From: Patellaria atrata CBS 101060 | Lineage: Eukaryota > Ascomycota > Dothideomycetes > Patellariales > Patellariaceae | Assembly (NCBI GenBank): GCA_010093705.1 | Contig: MU006094.1 | Span: 1,428,525-1,492,524 of the forward strand | Length of the DNA stretch: 64,000 nt | Reading direction: 5' to 3' | Part shown: one piece after another, positions 1 through 11,290 of the stretch | Layout of the letters: each line of letters begins with the position of its first letter | How positions within the stretch are numbered: position 1 is the first letter of the stretch | Translations under genes and position numbers: made by a program | The notes under the pieces: generated by a model | Seen by the model: the letters and a program-made list of their open reading frames with translations, nothing else | Database searches by the model: none | What the model was told of the DNA's origin: nothing

Positions 1-563
1 TACAACTTCTTCAACTTGTTTGCTATCGTTTGGAACCCTGTGAGCTAAGTCAACTAACTTACTATGGTTTTTTAGCCTCGTAACCTACATTAGATGTAGA
101 GAACAATTCGCCTGCTATGGACTCTTTGTCCAGATATTAATTTTGGAGAGGAATTACACACCAACGCAGCAGCCGGGAGGGTTTCAGGCTCTTCCAGTCC
201 CCAGTCAAGCCTTGAAGGTGATAGGAACGATAGAAGGGCTGCAGAAGCGGCAGCCACAGCATCCGGGGTATTTCGATAAAATACGATCAGCATCATTTGC
301 TGGGTTAAGCTAGATACCATCTAATTCAGGGGGAGCATTATGCGATGAGGCACTATGCTTGCTTTCCATGCCAGAACCAAGTCATATATAATGCACCGAG
401 ATGCCATCAAAACCAATATCTCTGTCCACAACATCTTATCACATCAAGCTCTATTCTTTGGCGAAGAGAGTACAAGACGTTCCGTGCTCTTCTCAGTGTT
501 ACCGTCCCATCGACCATAATTCAAACTCTGTTGTAATCTTCATTTTTTATCCACACTTTTGAC
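1..563. other. Left-edge region, no gene recognised
   Basis: Short open frames exist on both strands (for example 90-320 minus) but none shows a recognisable domain, signal peptide or splice-linked continuation. Treated as non-coding or as the flank of a gene outside the window. Confidence 0.4.
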
Positions 564-887
564 ATGGCAAGCAAAAATAACGGCTATAATGCTGGCACGG
601 TTATTTCAGACGCACAAAGGGACATTGATATCTCAAGTATGCATCAACTGAACGTATGTCACTACAATGCTCTCAGCCAGTAATGACGCCGAAAGGGGTT
701 AATGGTGAAGAATTAGATAATGATTTGTACCAGCGGCGCTGGCGGGCACGATATGGAAATCCATGCTAGCGCACCCTCACAGAGGAATGAGAATGATGCG
801 GTTCGGTCCAGGTTCAAGGAATCTTATGCTCTTGAGAGATACCTAGAAGAGACGAAACATGAGCAACCATGGACCGGGGTTCAATAG
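564..887 (+). CDS. Possible small two-exon gene, unknown product (86 aa)
   Basis: I do not recognise this protein. An ATG at 564 opens exon 1 (564-653, 30 codons). A GTATGT donor at 654 and a TTAG acceptor at 716 give a 63-nt intron, and exon 2 (717-887) stays open in phase 0 to a TAG. The predicted protein is hydrophilic, lacks a signal peptide or membrane segment, and is charged towards the C-terminus. Support is the canonical intron size and frame continuity only. Nearby alternative acceptors give early stops. It could be chance or a decayed gene; transcript data would decide. Confidence 0.27.
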
Positions 888-2972
888 ACAACGATTGGTA
901 TGAACCGTAAGAATAATCGACCGGGAATGGGGATTCAAAAATGATGGTGAAAAGGTCCCTTAACGCAGCCAGAAACTTTCTACGGTCACAAGTTCCGGGG
1001 TACTGTAATTAGAGCGAAGGGCAACATATCCGGGATACGAACCGAAAATGGGTCAGCAATGCTGGGTACTCGAGTGCTATTTTTGACAGTTATCCGTACA
1101 GTACAGATGCTTCCCTGTACAAAAGTATTAATGTTCCTTGTTTTTCCATGTACTCAAAAAGGTTTAAAGAGCAGTTTAACTTAGACGAGACATGGCGATG
1201 TATGAGAAGAGCATTTCTTTTAAAGAAATCCATTGAATAGGATACTTTGGTGATACACTTTTGAGGAAGAACCTTTTGATTTTGATTCTTTGATTAAGAC
1301 ATAGGAAGTGAGATAGCCGAAATTCACGGTAGTAGAAGGCGAATCCATGACCACAGATACGGAAAGTGATCTATGGTAATTTTGTTCATCTCCTTCCTAT
1401 AGTGTTACACAAATCAATTTGGAAGCGAAGGATCTGTCTGTGATGGTGTATCTGCTCAGGGGATGATTGGTTGTTGAGACACCATCTCGCTTGACAGTTG
1501 ATGGCATTTTGGAGGCGAAAACAGCGAAGCCAACAACAACTCCAGTTCTACCCCTGTGCTTCTCAATTGTAAAAATGGGAATGAAATGGGCCGGTCCAAA
1601 GGATAATGGGATGAGCGAATTTGGAAAGACATTCCTCCCTTCAGGATCAGCTTGTACCGTACAGCTGAAGTATCTCACTCTTCCTTGAGGTACGGTGGTT
1701 TGATTAAGATGGTGCCCGCAAGTTGATCTTAGAACAAAAAGATGACAGACATGTCTATAAGATGCAAGGCCAAAGGTAATGGATAGGATGACTTTTAGTT
1801 GTTAGGAATACTTGGACTTGGAGAGAATAGGGGTTCTAAGGTACCTTGGTACTCAAGTGCTGAGTTGCCAAGAGATTATTTGATAAGATAAGATGGTTTT
1901 AGATTGGATGATCACGTGTTTCTCTTTCCATCTCACTGTCGTGTCGTGTAACTACAAAGGTGGTTCTACCTATATACCTATATCGAAACATGAGATGGCT
2001 TCTCCAGTTCAAAATCTTAATCCCGAGTTTCGAATGTTTTATATATATTAAGAGCGGAGATGCAACAATTCTATTTCTTCCCCAGCTTTTTCCCCGTCTT
2101 TCATCTGGCGCTAGAACTTCCACCAACTCCTCTCAGCCACCGACGAGAATACTGTACCTAAGCTATCATCTAAACTTCCATTTTCCCTGCTTGAGTGCAC
2201 TTTAATCAATACAGAACAGAATAGAACACACTCTTTTTCCTTCTTTCTCTTCTCTCTTTTATTTCCAAGTGCTAGTTCTACCCGACCTTGGAAACTTTGC
2301 GGTATTGGAACAAGAATCGCTGCCTACCTTGCCTGGGTGTCCCGCCCCTCGTCTTCTACCTACTCTCTGATTCTCTCACGATCCACAAAGCATCCCTAAA
2401 ATGCATACCTTCTGAAGCAATCCTTCCAGTCCGAAATATCCTAATTCCTTAACACTTGTACCAACCCGTGCCACCCTTATTCCAGCCGGCTGTGATCATT
2501 CCCGATATACAGTAGAACTACAAGGTATACGTTCGAACAACCCTGGCTCCAGACACTCCTTGAAACAAAGCTGTCCAAAGCGAGCGACAGCACATCCAAC
2601 CTTAACTTCACGACTTCATTACTGCTACCTTATCCGTGGTGCTGGTCGCCTGGGTATTTTCATGACAGACGTCAAATCCAGCACTCCATTGAGTTCGCGA
2701 GCGCTGCAACACTTCACAACTTTAGCCATCTCTACCAACATCGCCCCCAAACTACAGCAGAGCGACATGCTAGCTCTTTGAGACGTAACCTGAACGCTGT
2801 TCCTCCACGCCTTTTCTTGTGCATCAACCCGGTTGTGGTGCGGTGCTACTTGATAATCACACAGCCCGCGAGCTGCGATCAACGAACAACCTCCCTTAGC
2901 TCCACTACCGGTTCCTACATCCAATTTCACTACATATCGGCTCGAGGACAGCTCGAGTCTAAGACGGACGAA
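888..2972. other. Intergenic region and 5' flank of the Sel1-repeat gene
   Basis: About 2 kb without a gene I can support. Overlapping short frames at 1397-1688 on both strands lack recognisable features. The right part probably holds the promoter and a long 5' UTR of the gene starting at 2973. Confidence 0.45.
2229..2267 (+). promoter_or_regulatory. Pyrimidine-rich promoter tract
   Basis: An almost uninterrupted C/T run of about 39 nt lies roughly 700 nt upstream of the Sel1-repeat start. CT-rich blocks near transcription starts are common in filamentous ascomycete promoters. Assignment as core promoter is inference; it implies a long 5' UTR. Confidence 0.35.
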
Positions 2973-5900
2973 ATGGCCTACGATCAGAGATCTGCTTACC
3001 AACCGCCTCCGCGGCCTTATTATCAAGAACGACAGAACATGCAGTCGCAAGGCTTCGACATGCGACAACGCCAACAACAACAACAAGAATACTACGATAA
3101 TAGCGGATATGATAGCTATGGGTATGAGGATTATAATGATTATCAAGGCGGAAATGATAACCATAATCAATACGGTGAAGAATACGGTAAAGGAAACTCA
3201 GGCCAGCAAGACATACGCCCACAGTTTGACGATCGAGGCCCGCAAGGAGACGTTCGGGGTCAGTATCGTCCACCTCCGCAACAGCAACAGCGATATTGTG
3301 GTCAACGGACAGGCCCAGGACCGCCAAATCAATATCCTAACGGACAAACTCGGCAGTATGGCGGAGCAGACCGCAATTATCAAGAACCCAGTCAACCCGT
3401 AAGCCCATTGGGTAATTACTCATCTCCATCGTCAAGCCAACCACAGGTTGGAGGAAGACCATCGCAGCAACATGGCCCGGGAAGGGGCCCCCCATCTAGA
3501 GGTAGGATGCATGTAAACAAATGAATTCTGGATTTCCTTGCGTACTAATAATATCTCAGATCGGCGACCTGCGGTTTCCCCCATATCTCCCGAGGTGCAA
3601 AACTTCGACAGCCCTTTCCCCGTCTTTCCGTCGCAGAAACAAAACCCACACAAGGAGCAATATGCGATCGATGATGGGATGGCCGGGTTAAACCTCGAGG
3701 ATTATAGAATACCAGATGAAGCACCGCGCCCAGGCACTGCTGGTCGTACTCGGGCAACCCCCCAACGTCAGCCCATGTATAATGATCAGATTCCAAGATC
3801 TCGATCTGCACAAGGCAATCGACCCTCGAGGGAAGGATCTTTTGGTCATGGCAATGGATATCAGGATGGCCAAGGAGGATACCAGAGACCTCCGCCACAG
3901 CAGCAGTGGAGGGAACCGCCCCGTCCATCGCAGCGACAAATGCGTGGCGGATATCAGAATATGCCGGGCGGCAATCGACCACGGCCTGGGCCGCCATCTC
4001 CTTCGCATGCCGCATTTGGTCCAAACAGTCAGCGATCTATGACCATGCCACATAGCCGACCTCACGGGCAAGGTTTCCGTCCAGAGCCTCCTGCACAATG
4101 GACGGAACCTGGTCCTGCAGCGGGTTATCATGGACCGGAGTCACCTTCGTACATTCCCCCTCGTCCATCTACCTCTTCGAGCAATCGGCATCAAGGGCTA
4201 ACGAACCAGAACAGAGGATACAATGACGGGCTACCGGAATCTCAGTCTTCACATCCACCGAGAGCTTACGACCAAAATAACGCCCGACGAGGGTCATTGG
4301 ACGACGTTTACGACACGTACTATGATAATCAAGCTCCTGTTGCCCAACAACGCCAAATCTTTCCTCCGGTTACTAGAGAGGTCCAGATTGAGGCTGAGAT
4401 GCCTAACTTCGAGCTGCAAGCATCGTCCCGTCCAATGCATCAAAAGCAAGATGCTGTCCCCGTGGCTCAACTTGGGTCTGGCGACAGCTATAACGACTAT
4501 CACGGTCAGACTCAGAATTCGGAGCCTAATCAGAAGGAATTCGTCTTTGAGATGCCAGGAGACATGCCGGCTATACTCCCTGTTCAACGGATGAACCCGG
4601 GACATATGGAGAGAAACAACGATCCGTACAGTCATGGGGATGGCAGGAAAACAGCACCTCCTGTAGCTCAAGAGCAAGGTTATTCTCCGCATCCAAATCA
4701 ACAATTCTACAAACCAGGCTATCCCCAAATGCACCGTAACGCGTCAGGTCACAGCCAACGGTCAGACCCCGGTCCTCGTCCTCAGGGTGACGGCCGAATG
4801 GGACTGCAACAAGAAATGGTGCAACGAACACCTTCCGCTAATCAAGGCCAGGGATTACAACAAGGAACAATGCAACGAAACCTTTCCACTAACCAAGGCC
4901 AGGGCCTTCCCCATAATGGTCGCCCTGGTCTCCCTCAAGCTAGACGCTCAAATCCCGATGCTCTTCCTCAACACCCTACCCCTGTTCGTCCCGGATTAAT
5001 GGAAAGTAATTCTGGCGGGAACTCTAGACCACCACCTGTGCGTCAGTACGCCACTGATCCCCCACTGTCTAGGCAAGCGACAATGCAATCAAGCGCTCCT
5101 GCAAATAGCAAACCTAGCGCTGAGAGACGGGTATCGGGTCCCGTAACGCAACAGGAACTCGACAACCTCCGCCCTCTTGTCAAATCGGGCTCAGCGGACA
5201 ACAAGACCCAACTCAAGTACGCCAAGAAGCTCATCGAGGCCGCCGACGTTCTCACCCGGACCATGGAACAGCGCAGCGCGGCAAAAGCAAGAGAGAGATT
5301 CATTCTCGACGCTCATAAAGTGATTAAGAAGCTCGTTAGCAATGGGTATCCGGATGCTATGTTCTACCTCGCCGACTGCTATGGCCAAGGTCTTCTGGGA
5401 CTGGCGGTCGACAATAAAGAGGCTTTCAAGCTCTATCAATCGGCGGCGAAAGGGGGACATGCCCAAGGCGCTTATAGAACGGCCGTGTGTTGCGAGATGG
5501 GCTCTGAGGAGGGGGGTGGCACTCATAAAGACCCATTGAAGGCGGTGCAGTGGTATAAGCGTGCTGCGGCATTGGGGGATGTCTCGGCCATGTACAAGAT
5601 GGGCATGATTCTGCTGAAGGGTTTGCTTGGCCAGCAACGTAACTTGGGGGATGCACTTACGTGGCTTAAACGTGCCGCGGAACGAGCGGACGAGGATAAC
5701 CCGCACGCTCTCCATGAATTAGGAACACTTTACGAGTCACCGGTCCAGAATGACAAGATCATCAGAGATGAAGCCTACGCGTTTTCCCTATTCAAGCAGG
5801 CAGCTGACTTGGGCTATAAACACTCACAATTCCGCGTTGCTGAAGCGTATGAGCACGGCCTCTTCGGTTGCCCCGTTGACGCCCGTGCTAGCATTGCCTG

Positions 5901-6376
5901 GTACAGCAAAGCGGCTGCACAAGAGGAGCATAATAGCGGGCTTGCACTCTCGGGATGGTATCTGACGGGCGCTCAAGGCATACTTGAGCAGAGCGATACC
6001 GAAGCATATCTATGGGCACGGAAGGCGGCATGTGCGAATCCACCGTTGGCGAAGGCTATGTTCGCGATGGGATACTTTACGGAAACCGGGATCGGGTGTC
6101 CGAGGAGTCTGGAGGAGGCGAAAAGATGGTACGGAAGGGCAGCTGGTAAGTTTCGAAACCTTCCTTCCTTGGCGCCATTTTACCCACTTTCTTTTTCTCG
6201 GCGCTCAGAGTAGAAGGGAGAATAGCTAGCTGACGGTCTCTTTAGCATACGATTTCCCGAAAGCGAAAGAGAGACTCGAAGAACTGAAGCGCGGAGGCGC
6301 AAAAGCACAGAAGAGCAGAGAGAGACTGAGCAGAACTAATCAGAAGCAAAATGAAGAGAATTGTGTTATTATGTAA
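2973..6376 (+). CDS. Sel1-repeat protein with C-terminal CAAX box, chitin synthase activator (Skt5/Chs4)-like
   Basis: Three exons: 2973-3501, 3560-6145 and 6246-6376, giving 1081 aa. Intron 1 (58 nt) has a TACTAAT-like branch site; intron 2 is 100 nt. Both splice in frame. Roughly the first 530 residues are low-complexity, rich in Gln, Pro, Tyr and Asn. About residues 580-1000 carry a run of Sel1-like repeats with the A-x-x-W/LYxxAA pattern. Exon 3 is short and basic and ends in Cys-Val-Ile-Met, a CAAX prenylation box. In yeast and other fungi, Sel1-repeat proteins with this architecture (Skt5/Chs4 family) recruit and activate chitin synthase at the plasma membrane. Prenylation would supply the membrane anchor here. 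The start at 2973 is the first ATG with the typical Gln/Pro-rich N-terminus; an upstream in-frame extension is open but looks like 5' UTR. Role in chitin synthesis is inferred from family. Confidence 0.9.
4801..4902 (+). repeat. Two 51-bp in-frame minisatellite units
   Basis: Two adjacent 51-bp units (4801-4851 and 4852-4902) encode two 17-residue Gln-rich repeats starting Gly-Leu-Gln-Gln and ending Asn-Gln-Gly-Gln, with a partial third copy after. They lie in the disordered N-terminal half of the Sel1-repeat protein. Copy number in such coding minisatellites may vary between strains. Confidence 0.8.
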
Positions 6377-7837
6377 GGGTCAGAGTGAAAGCACTGCAGA
6401 TTGCGCGCCAGGCATGAATGGATTTGGCAATATTCGATCCCTTAGGTGGATATTTGCATTCGCGTGGCGTTGGGGATGATACCCGTGAGTTTGGGGCACG
6501 GGTAGGCTGTTAGTTGTCCTTTTACTTTCTTTCGACCAATATCCAAGGCCCCGAAGCGTGCTGAATATCGTTACTTCTTCACACATCTTTCATATCTTCC
6601 GTGCTTATCTCAGTTTGGTGCTAATACCGCCGACGTCGATATGTCAGTATCTGTGATCCTATCTTATGTTTTCCATTGTACATCTTTCAGCTTGGAAGAG
6701 GAAAAGGTAAGATTCAATTCGCTATGTGGTACTTCTTTTTCCGATGACATACTACGAGGTCTCTTTCCAACCGGAAATTGTATCAACTCCCCATTTCCAT
6801 ATAGTGGGTGAAGATGGTGTGTTCGCCGGTAAAGCATTCGTACGCCGCCAAGAACTTTATGCACCCCTTTGTGAGGTGGTGAATGAAAACGGGATGATGC
6901 AACTATTATTGAAAAGGGTGTTCGAACTCTTCGAACGTATCAATATCCAGAACTTGGGTCGGATATTACGTGACATGACCAGTGATGGCAAAGGAGAACT
7001 GTACATCAGATTGTATATTAGGTATCACGTACGCTGTACAGGAAAGGGGAATTCGTGAAGAGGGCCGAGCTACGGGTTCAGGGGTAATCCTCAGTGTAGG
7101 AATTTTCCCTTTTAAACTCTTCGTATGCAATGCGGAAGATTAATGCAAGGGACCTGAGAGGGATTTGTACAATCTATACAGTGTGTATTCTTTATATCGC
7201 GTCGGGGATAGCTACTTAGGATGGTCGGTGGTGAACTTTTCTCCGTCCGAGTCGAAGGGGAGATCCACATGGACATACTCTCGGCAGGTACGCTGGCTGG
7301 AACGCATCGCGCACTTGGGTCACGAATCTGTACATCGTGGCTTTGTACAACTTTATATACTAGCTGCGACATATGTTTGAGACAACCGACACCGTACGTT
7401 TGCAGGTCCGAGGCCGAACGAGAGAGCGGTTCCAAAATCCTTCAGGAAAGTACGGCGGCACGGATCAGTTCGTGCAATTGAACTAGGGATCTGTATTAGC
7501 GGTTTCGCACCGCATTATACGGATCTTTTGATAAGTGCTAAAGCTCCTTGGGAGTGTACTTCTGCAAGACTAAGATTCATAAGGTACCTGTCTCTAAGAA
7601 TTCTAAAAGCAGCACAACCGGCGATGTGAATAATACCATAAGAGCAACAGCATATGCCCGACCGGAAATCCATGACTTCACTTTTACAACCATAGCTCCT
7701 AGTCCATAAAGACCTGTATCTTCCCCTTGAATCTATCTCGCGCAATTGCATCACTAATCGAGCTATCAAATTTCCATCAACTCCCACTTCTTATCCAATC
7801 TCTTATTTCCTAACGGCAGTTTCCCCACTCCAATACC
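6377..7837. other. Intergenic, no gene recognised
   Basis: Between the Sel1 gene and the possible minus-strand membrane gene. Short frames (for example 6726-7058 plus and 7112-7435 minus) have no recognisable domain or splice support. It presumably holds the 3' UTR of the Sel1 gene. Confidence 0.45.
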
Positions 7838-8429
7838 TTAACCCCTTCCCATAATCACCTCGACCACAATCCCAGCAGCGACTAGACTCAGCACAATGGC
7901 CCCGACGATCCCATGCCCTAAAGCCCATTTCCGCCATCGCCTACCCGGCACAGCGATAGGACGAAATGCGCAGTCAGCACTTGAGCATGCACACGCCTCT
8001 AGGTCGGATAAGCTCGCGGCGTTTGATGTAAGAGTTGGAGGCGAGGTGCGGCCGGGAGAGGACTCAAGAGCGGGAAGTGGGATTAGAGCGATGACCGGGT
8101 GCGTGGGCTTCCGTGAGCTGTCAATTTGTACGGTCTGAGAGGTTGAATGTATGGTGAGGTAGGATCCTAATCAAGGTACAGACCTTCTGATTGCCTGGAA
8201 GAGTCCTGTGAGTCTGGATCGTACTGGAAATAGTAGATGGTGGTAGTCGAATCCCGTAGAGCGTTCTCTTCGTACTGTGACGGTGGGAGAAAGGAGAGGC
8301 AAGTATCTCAATCCTAGACTCAATATCAAGCCGGCCTGATGGTGTACAAGGCCTCTCTACCGAGTCCTTAATCCTGCTTGGCTGCTTGAATACTAAAACC
8401 AGTTTGGTGTTTCTCGAGCTTTGCGACAC
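7838..8429 (-). CDS. Possible small protein with C-terminal membrane anchor (5' end not found)
   Basis: I do not recognise the family. On the minus strand an open frame from about 8429 to 8184 ends at a GT donor. A 49-nt intron (8135-8183, GT...CAG) joins it in phase 0 to a second open stretch 8134-7838 with a TAA stop. The second exon is Pro/Ser-rich, has a short Cys-containing segment, then a basic Arg-Arg-Trp-Arg-Lys-Trp stretch followed by about 20 hydrophobic residues and a very short tail, like a tail-anchored or single-pass protein. An in-frame stop just upstream means any true start lies in a further exon I could not place. The plus-strand frame across the same DNA has no features. 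This may be a gene, or a decayed one. Confidence 0.35.
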
Positions 8430-8990
8430 GTAATGGCATCAGTTGGGATGGCCGACGAAAGGATACAAAGAGATAAAAGTTGGTGATTTGCGTTCTCTCT
8501 GGATATACTTATCAAGGAGATAGATTTCTGAAGAGGATTGCTGTAGAATCGAAGTACAAATTAGCAGCAGTTGAACTCTGAATGATGAGGGTTATACTTG
8601 GTATATGTAGTCTATTTGGGAGAAGGTACAGTACGATGCTAGTGGTAATGAAAAGTTTAATACTATAACAACAGCAAAAATTAAAATGAAAAGCCAGAAA
8701 GTACCTAAGGAACATTTGCAAGAGTGTTGAGGATGACAGTCCAAAAACGGCGGCTGTGCGTAATTATCACTACCAGTTGTCGAACTTGTCAAAGAGAATA
8801 GTGATGAGCACAACGCAACCGAAACTAAGACATACGCAAGACCATAGATGATATGTAAAATGAAAAAGCTTTTCTCCTCTAATTACACACCAGGGGTTGC
8901 TTCAAGATGTGTAAGTAAATTAACAAATTGCCATACAGGAAAAGGAGTAAGAGACATCGTGAACAGCAAACAAGATCAGGGGGGCACTTC
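8430..8990. other. Intergenic, AT-rich
   Basis: No supportable gene. Any missing first exon of the minus-strand membrane gene would lie here, but the short hydrophobic frames (8512-8813 minus) do not join convincingly. The left end of the laccase 3' UTR is expected near 8990. Confidence 0.4.
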
Positions 8991-11290
8991 TTAAAAGCCT
9001 GAATCAGCGCCTTGTGTAAGATTGAATGCCTTCCAATTATCACATGTAGGGTTCATAGTCTCCGGATCGATTAGACCTAGACTTTCTATTTCGTCCGGTC
9101 GCTCGATGAATTGCTGCAGCATATTAGCACCCTATGACTTCGCCGGGTTCCCGTAAATAGGGACTTACCACTCCAAAAGATTCGAAAGTATGATATCCGA
9201 TATGGCAATGCATGAGCCTAGAGTAGTAATTAGTCCTCTATTCTGACAATCGAAATAAATTGGAGAGACATACCAAATTCCAGGATTGTCCGTCTTGAAC
9301 CCGATAACAAGATAACCGTTTTGACTAGGTGTGCCGGCGGGAAGTGTTGCTACATCTCGACGAGGAGGATTGTCCAAATTATTCAGGACATTCGTTCGCA
9401 CTGTATTTTCGTCGTATTCTACACCAGAGTCGAGTATGGCAAAATCATGCCCTGCTCCCTTGTTAGCAACAGATCACTAATTTACTCAGGGCGATGAATA
9501 CCATGTAAATGAATTGGATGAGAAGTTATGAGACCCCTGACGAAGTAATAAACCCATTTATCTGCTCGGGGCAGCAGGAAAGCAGCTTCTGTGGACTCAT
9601 TCACAAATGAATAATTTCCCTCATATGCGTGCTGAATACTTGGATAGGACCAATTCGTGATCATGTACGTCTCCCCTAAGTTCCAACGCCCTATTCCATT
9701 AATCTGACTCGCATTAAATCCCACTTGATGGATTGGCTCATTGTCGAAGTTAGGTGGATCTACTGACACCTTTACAATGGGTTTGAGGTTGCTGATCGCT
9801 TCGTCGAGACAAGCGGGTGAGGGGAGAGGACCTAACGGACCGGGTTCAGTTGCGTTATCACTAGAATACTTTAATATCGCGCGGATGTTGTCCTTGCTTT
9901 GATCGGTAAATGCAACGCATGATTGGGGAATCGCTCGAATCCAGTAGTTTGCAACCGGTTGATCTGCTTTCACAAGGATATCGTATCTTTGGCCTAACAA
10001 AATAATGTTAAAACGCTGGAGTGGAACGAGGGATGTTGTTAGGAGTCGGGAGATACGGACCCATCGTAATACTCAGAGACCTCGTGGTGTAAGGTTCAAT
10101 AGGCACGAAATCTGTATCAAGGTTTAACTGGCGGAAGGTTTGAAAGCCGCAGCATTATCCTCATACCTGCAGCAATGACAGTCATCTCATGACCTTCAAT
10201 GGTGAAGTTAAACTGAGCCTCAATTGCACTATTAACCAATCGTAGTAAATGCGTCTTTCCCGGCTCAAATACAATCTCGGCCCGTTTTCCCACAACCGTG
10301 CCGTTCGGGAATTGATAGGTATTGTTACCGTTGATGAGGCCATTCTCCTGGGGAGGGGCTGCGTTGAAGGCTGTATTCATGATCCTCTTTAATTGTAACT
10401 CTGTAGAATTTTGAATCCCTAAAATAGGTCAGTATCTGAACGTCATTCGAGGGTTAATGTCTTACAGTCATTGATAAAAACGTGACCTAAGTCGATATCA
10501 TAGTTCTCACTTGCTGGACCGTGAATCAAAATAGGACCTAAGGGAGGAGAAGTTCATTAATGGAGTCATATGGGTGACTCTAAGTGCAGTTGTCATACCG
10601 AATGCACCATCCCATGCTTGCAATGAATAGTGACTATGGTACCTTCGAAGCTGTTAGAAGAGAACAACACGTAGCAAAGGCGTTTTGTTAGCTTACCATG
10701 AAGTACCATACTGTGTCGCTTTCCACTCATACGTAATAGTGTCCCCAGGCTTTTCACGTTAATAAAGGGGGAAGTTAGTGATCTAGAAAAGAACGCTTTG
10801 CTTACAGCAACTGGACATTGAGTAAGGGAAACAACACCGTCGCTCTGAAATGTATTCTTCTGTTGAATTCCATGAAAGTGAATGCTAGTACCAGTGCGAT
10901 TTGTACACGCATTTGTTAGATGAACCCCTATTCGAAATCAATATCAACCCATGACCGCATGAGGCAACATGTTCATGAATATGTAGGAGATCACTTACTA
11001 ACTGTATCACCCCAGTTGGCTTCAATAGTAGGCCCAGGAAGACTACCATTAAAAACTTGAACGTGTCTTGGTCGACCATCAGGCTCCAAAATCATATCCT
11101 CAAGCCGAAGCCAATACTCCTTCAACGCGCCTTCTGGAGTGGTCTCATAGTAGTTAGTAGTGATATCATGATCACACCATTTCTCTCGAGTGGCGTTCGT
11201 ATTGCCCTGGCAGGGTGTTCTCTTTGAAAGCGTGGAAGATGGAAATGCAATGACACTCGAAGCAAGCAGAAGCAAAAGCAGAAATATCAT
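8991..11290 (-). CDS. Secreted multicopper oxidase, ascomycete laccase type
   Basis: Oxidises phenolic substrates with reduction of oxygen to water, outside the cell. Eleven exons can be joined in frame by short GT...AG introns, beginning at ATG 11290 (exon 1 11290-10999, first intron 10998-10928) and ending at TAA 8991; product about 580 aa. Residues 1-15 are a signal peptide, followed by a Lys-Arg Kex2-like site at 23-24. The four copper signatures appear in order: HFHG with downstream QCPV (L1), YHSHY (L2), HPIHLHGHDF (L3) and HCHIGYH (L4). The residue ten after the L4 cysteine, the T1 axial position, reads Phe, and the usual Ala-Trp before the last histidine is Gly-Tyr. Many Asn-x-Ser/Thr sites fit a secreted glycoprotein. 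No neighbour suggests a pigment cluster, so the natural substrate is unknown. All copper ligands are present, so the enzyme should be active. Confidence 0.9.

Noticed and set aside
1397-1688. Overlapping open frames on both strands
   Set aside because: Neither has a domain, signal or splice continuation; overlap of two similar-sized frames suggests chance.
7896-8138. Plus-strand 80-aa frame
   Set aside because: Composition is featureless, while the opposite strand has a spliced frame with a membrane segment.
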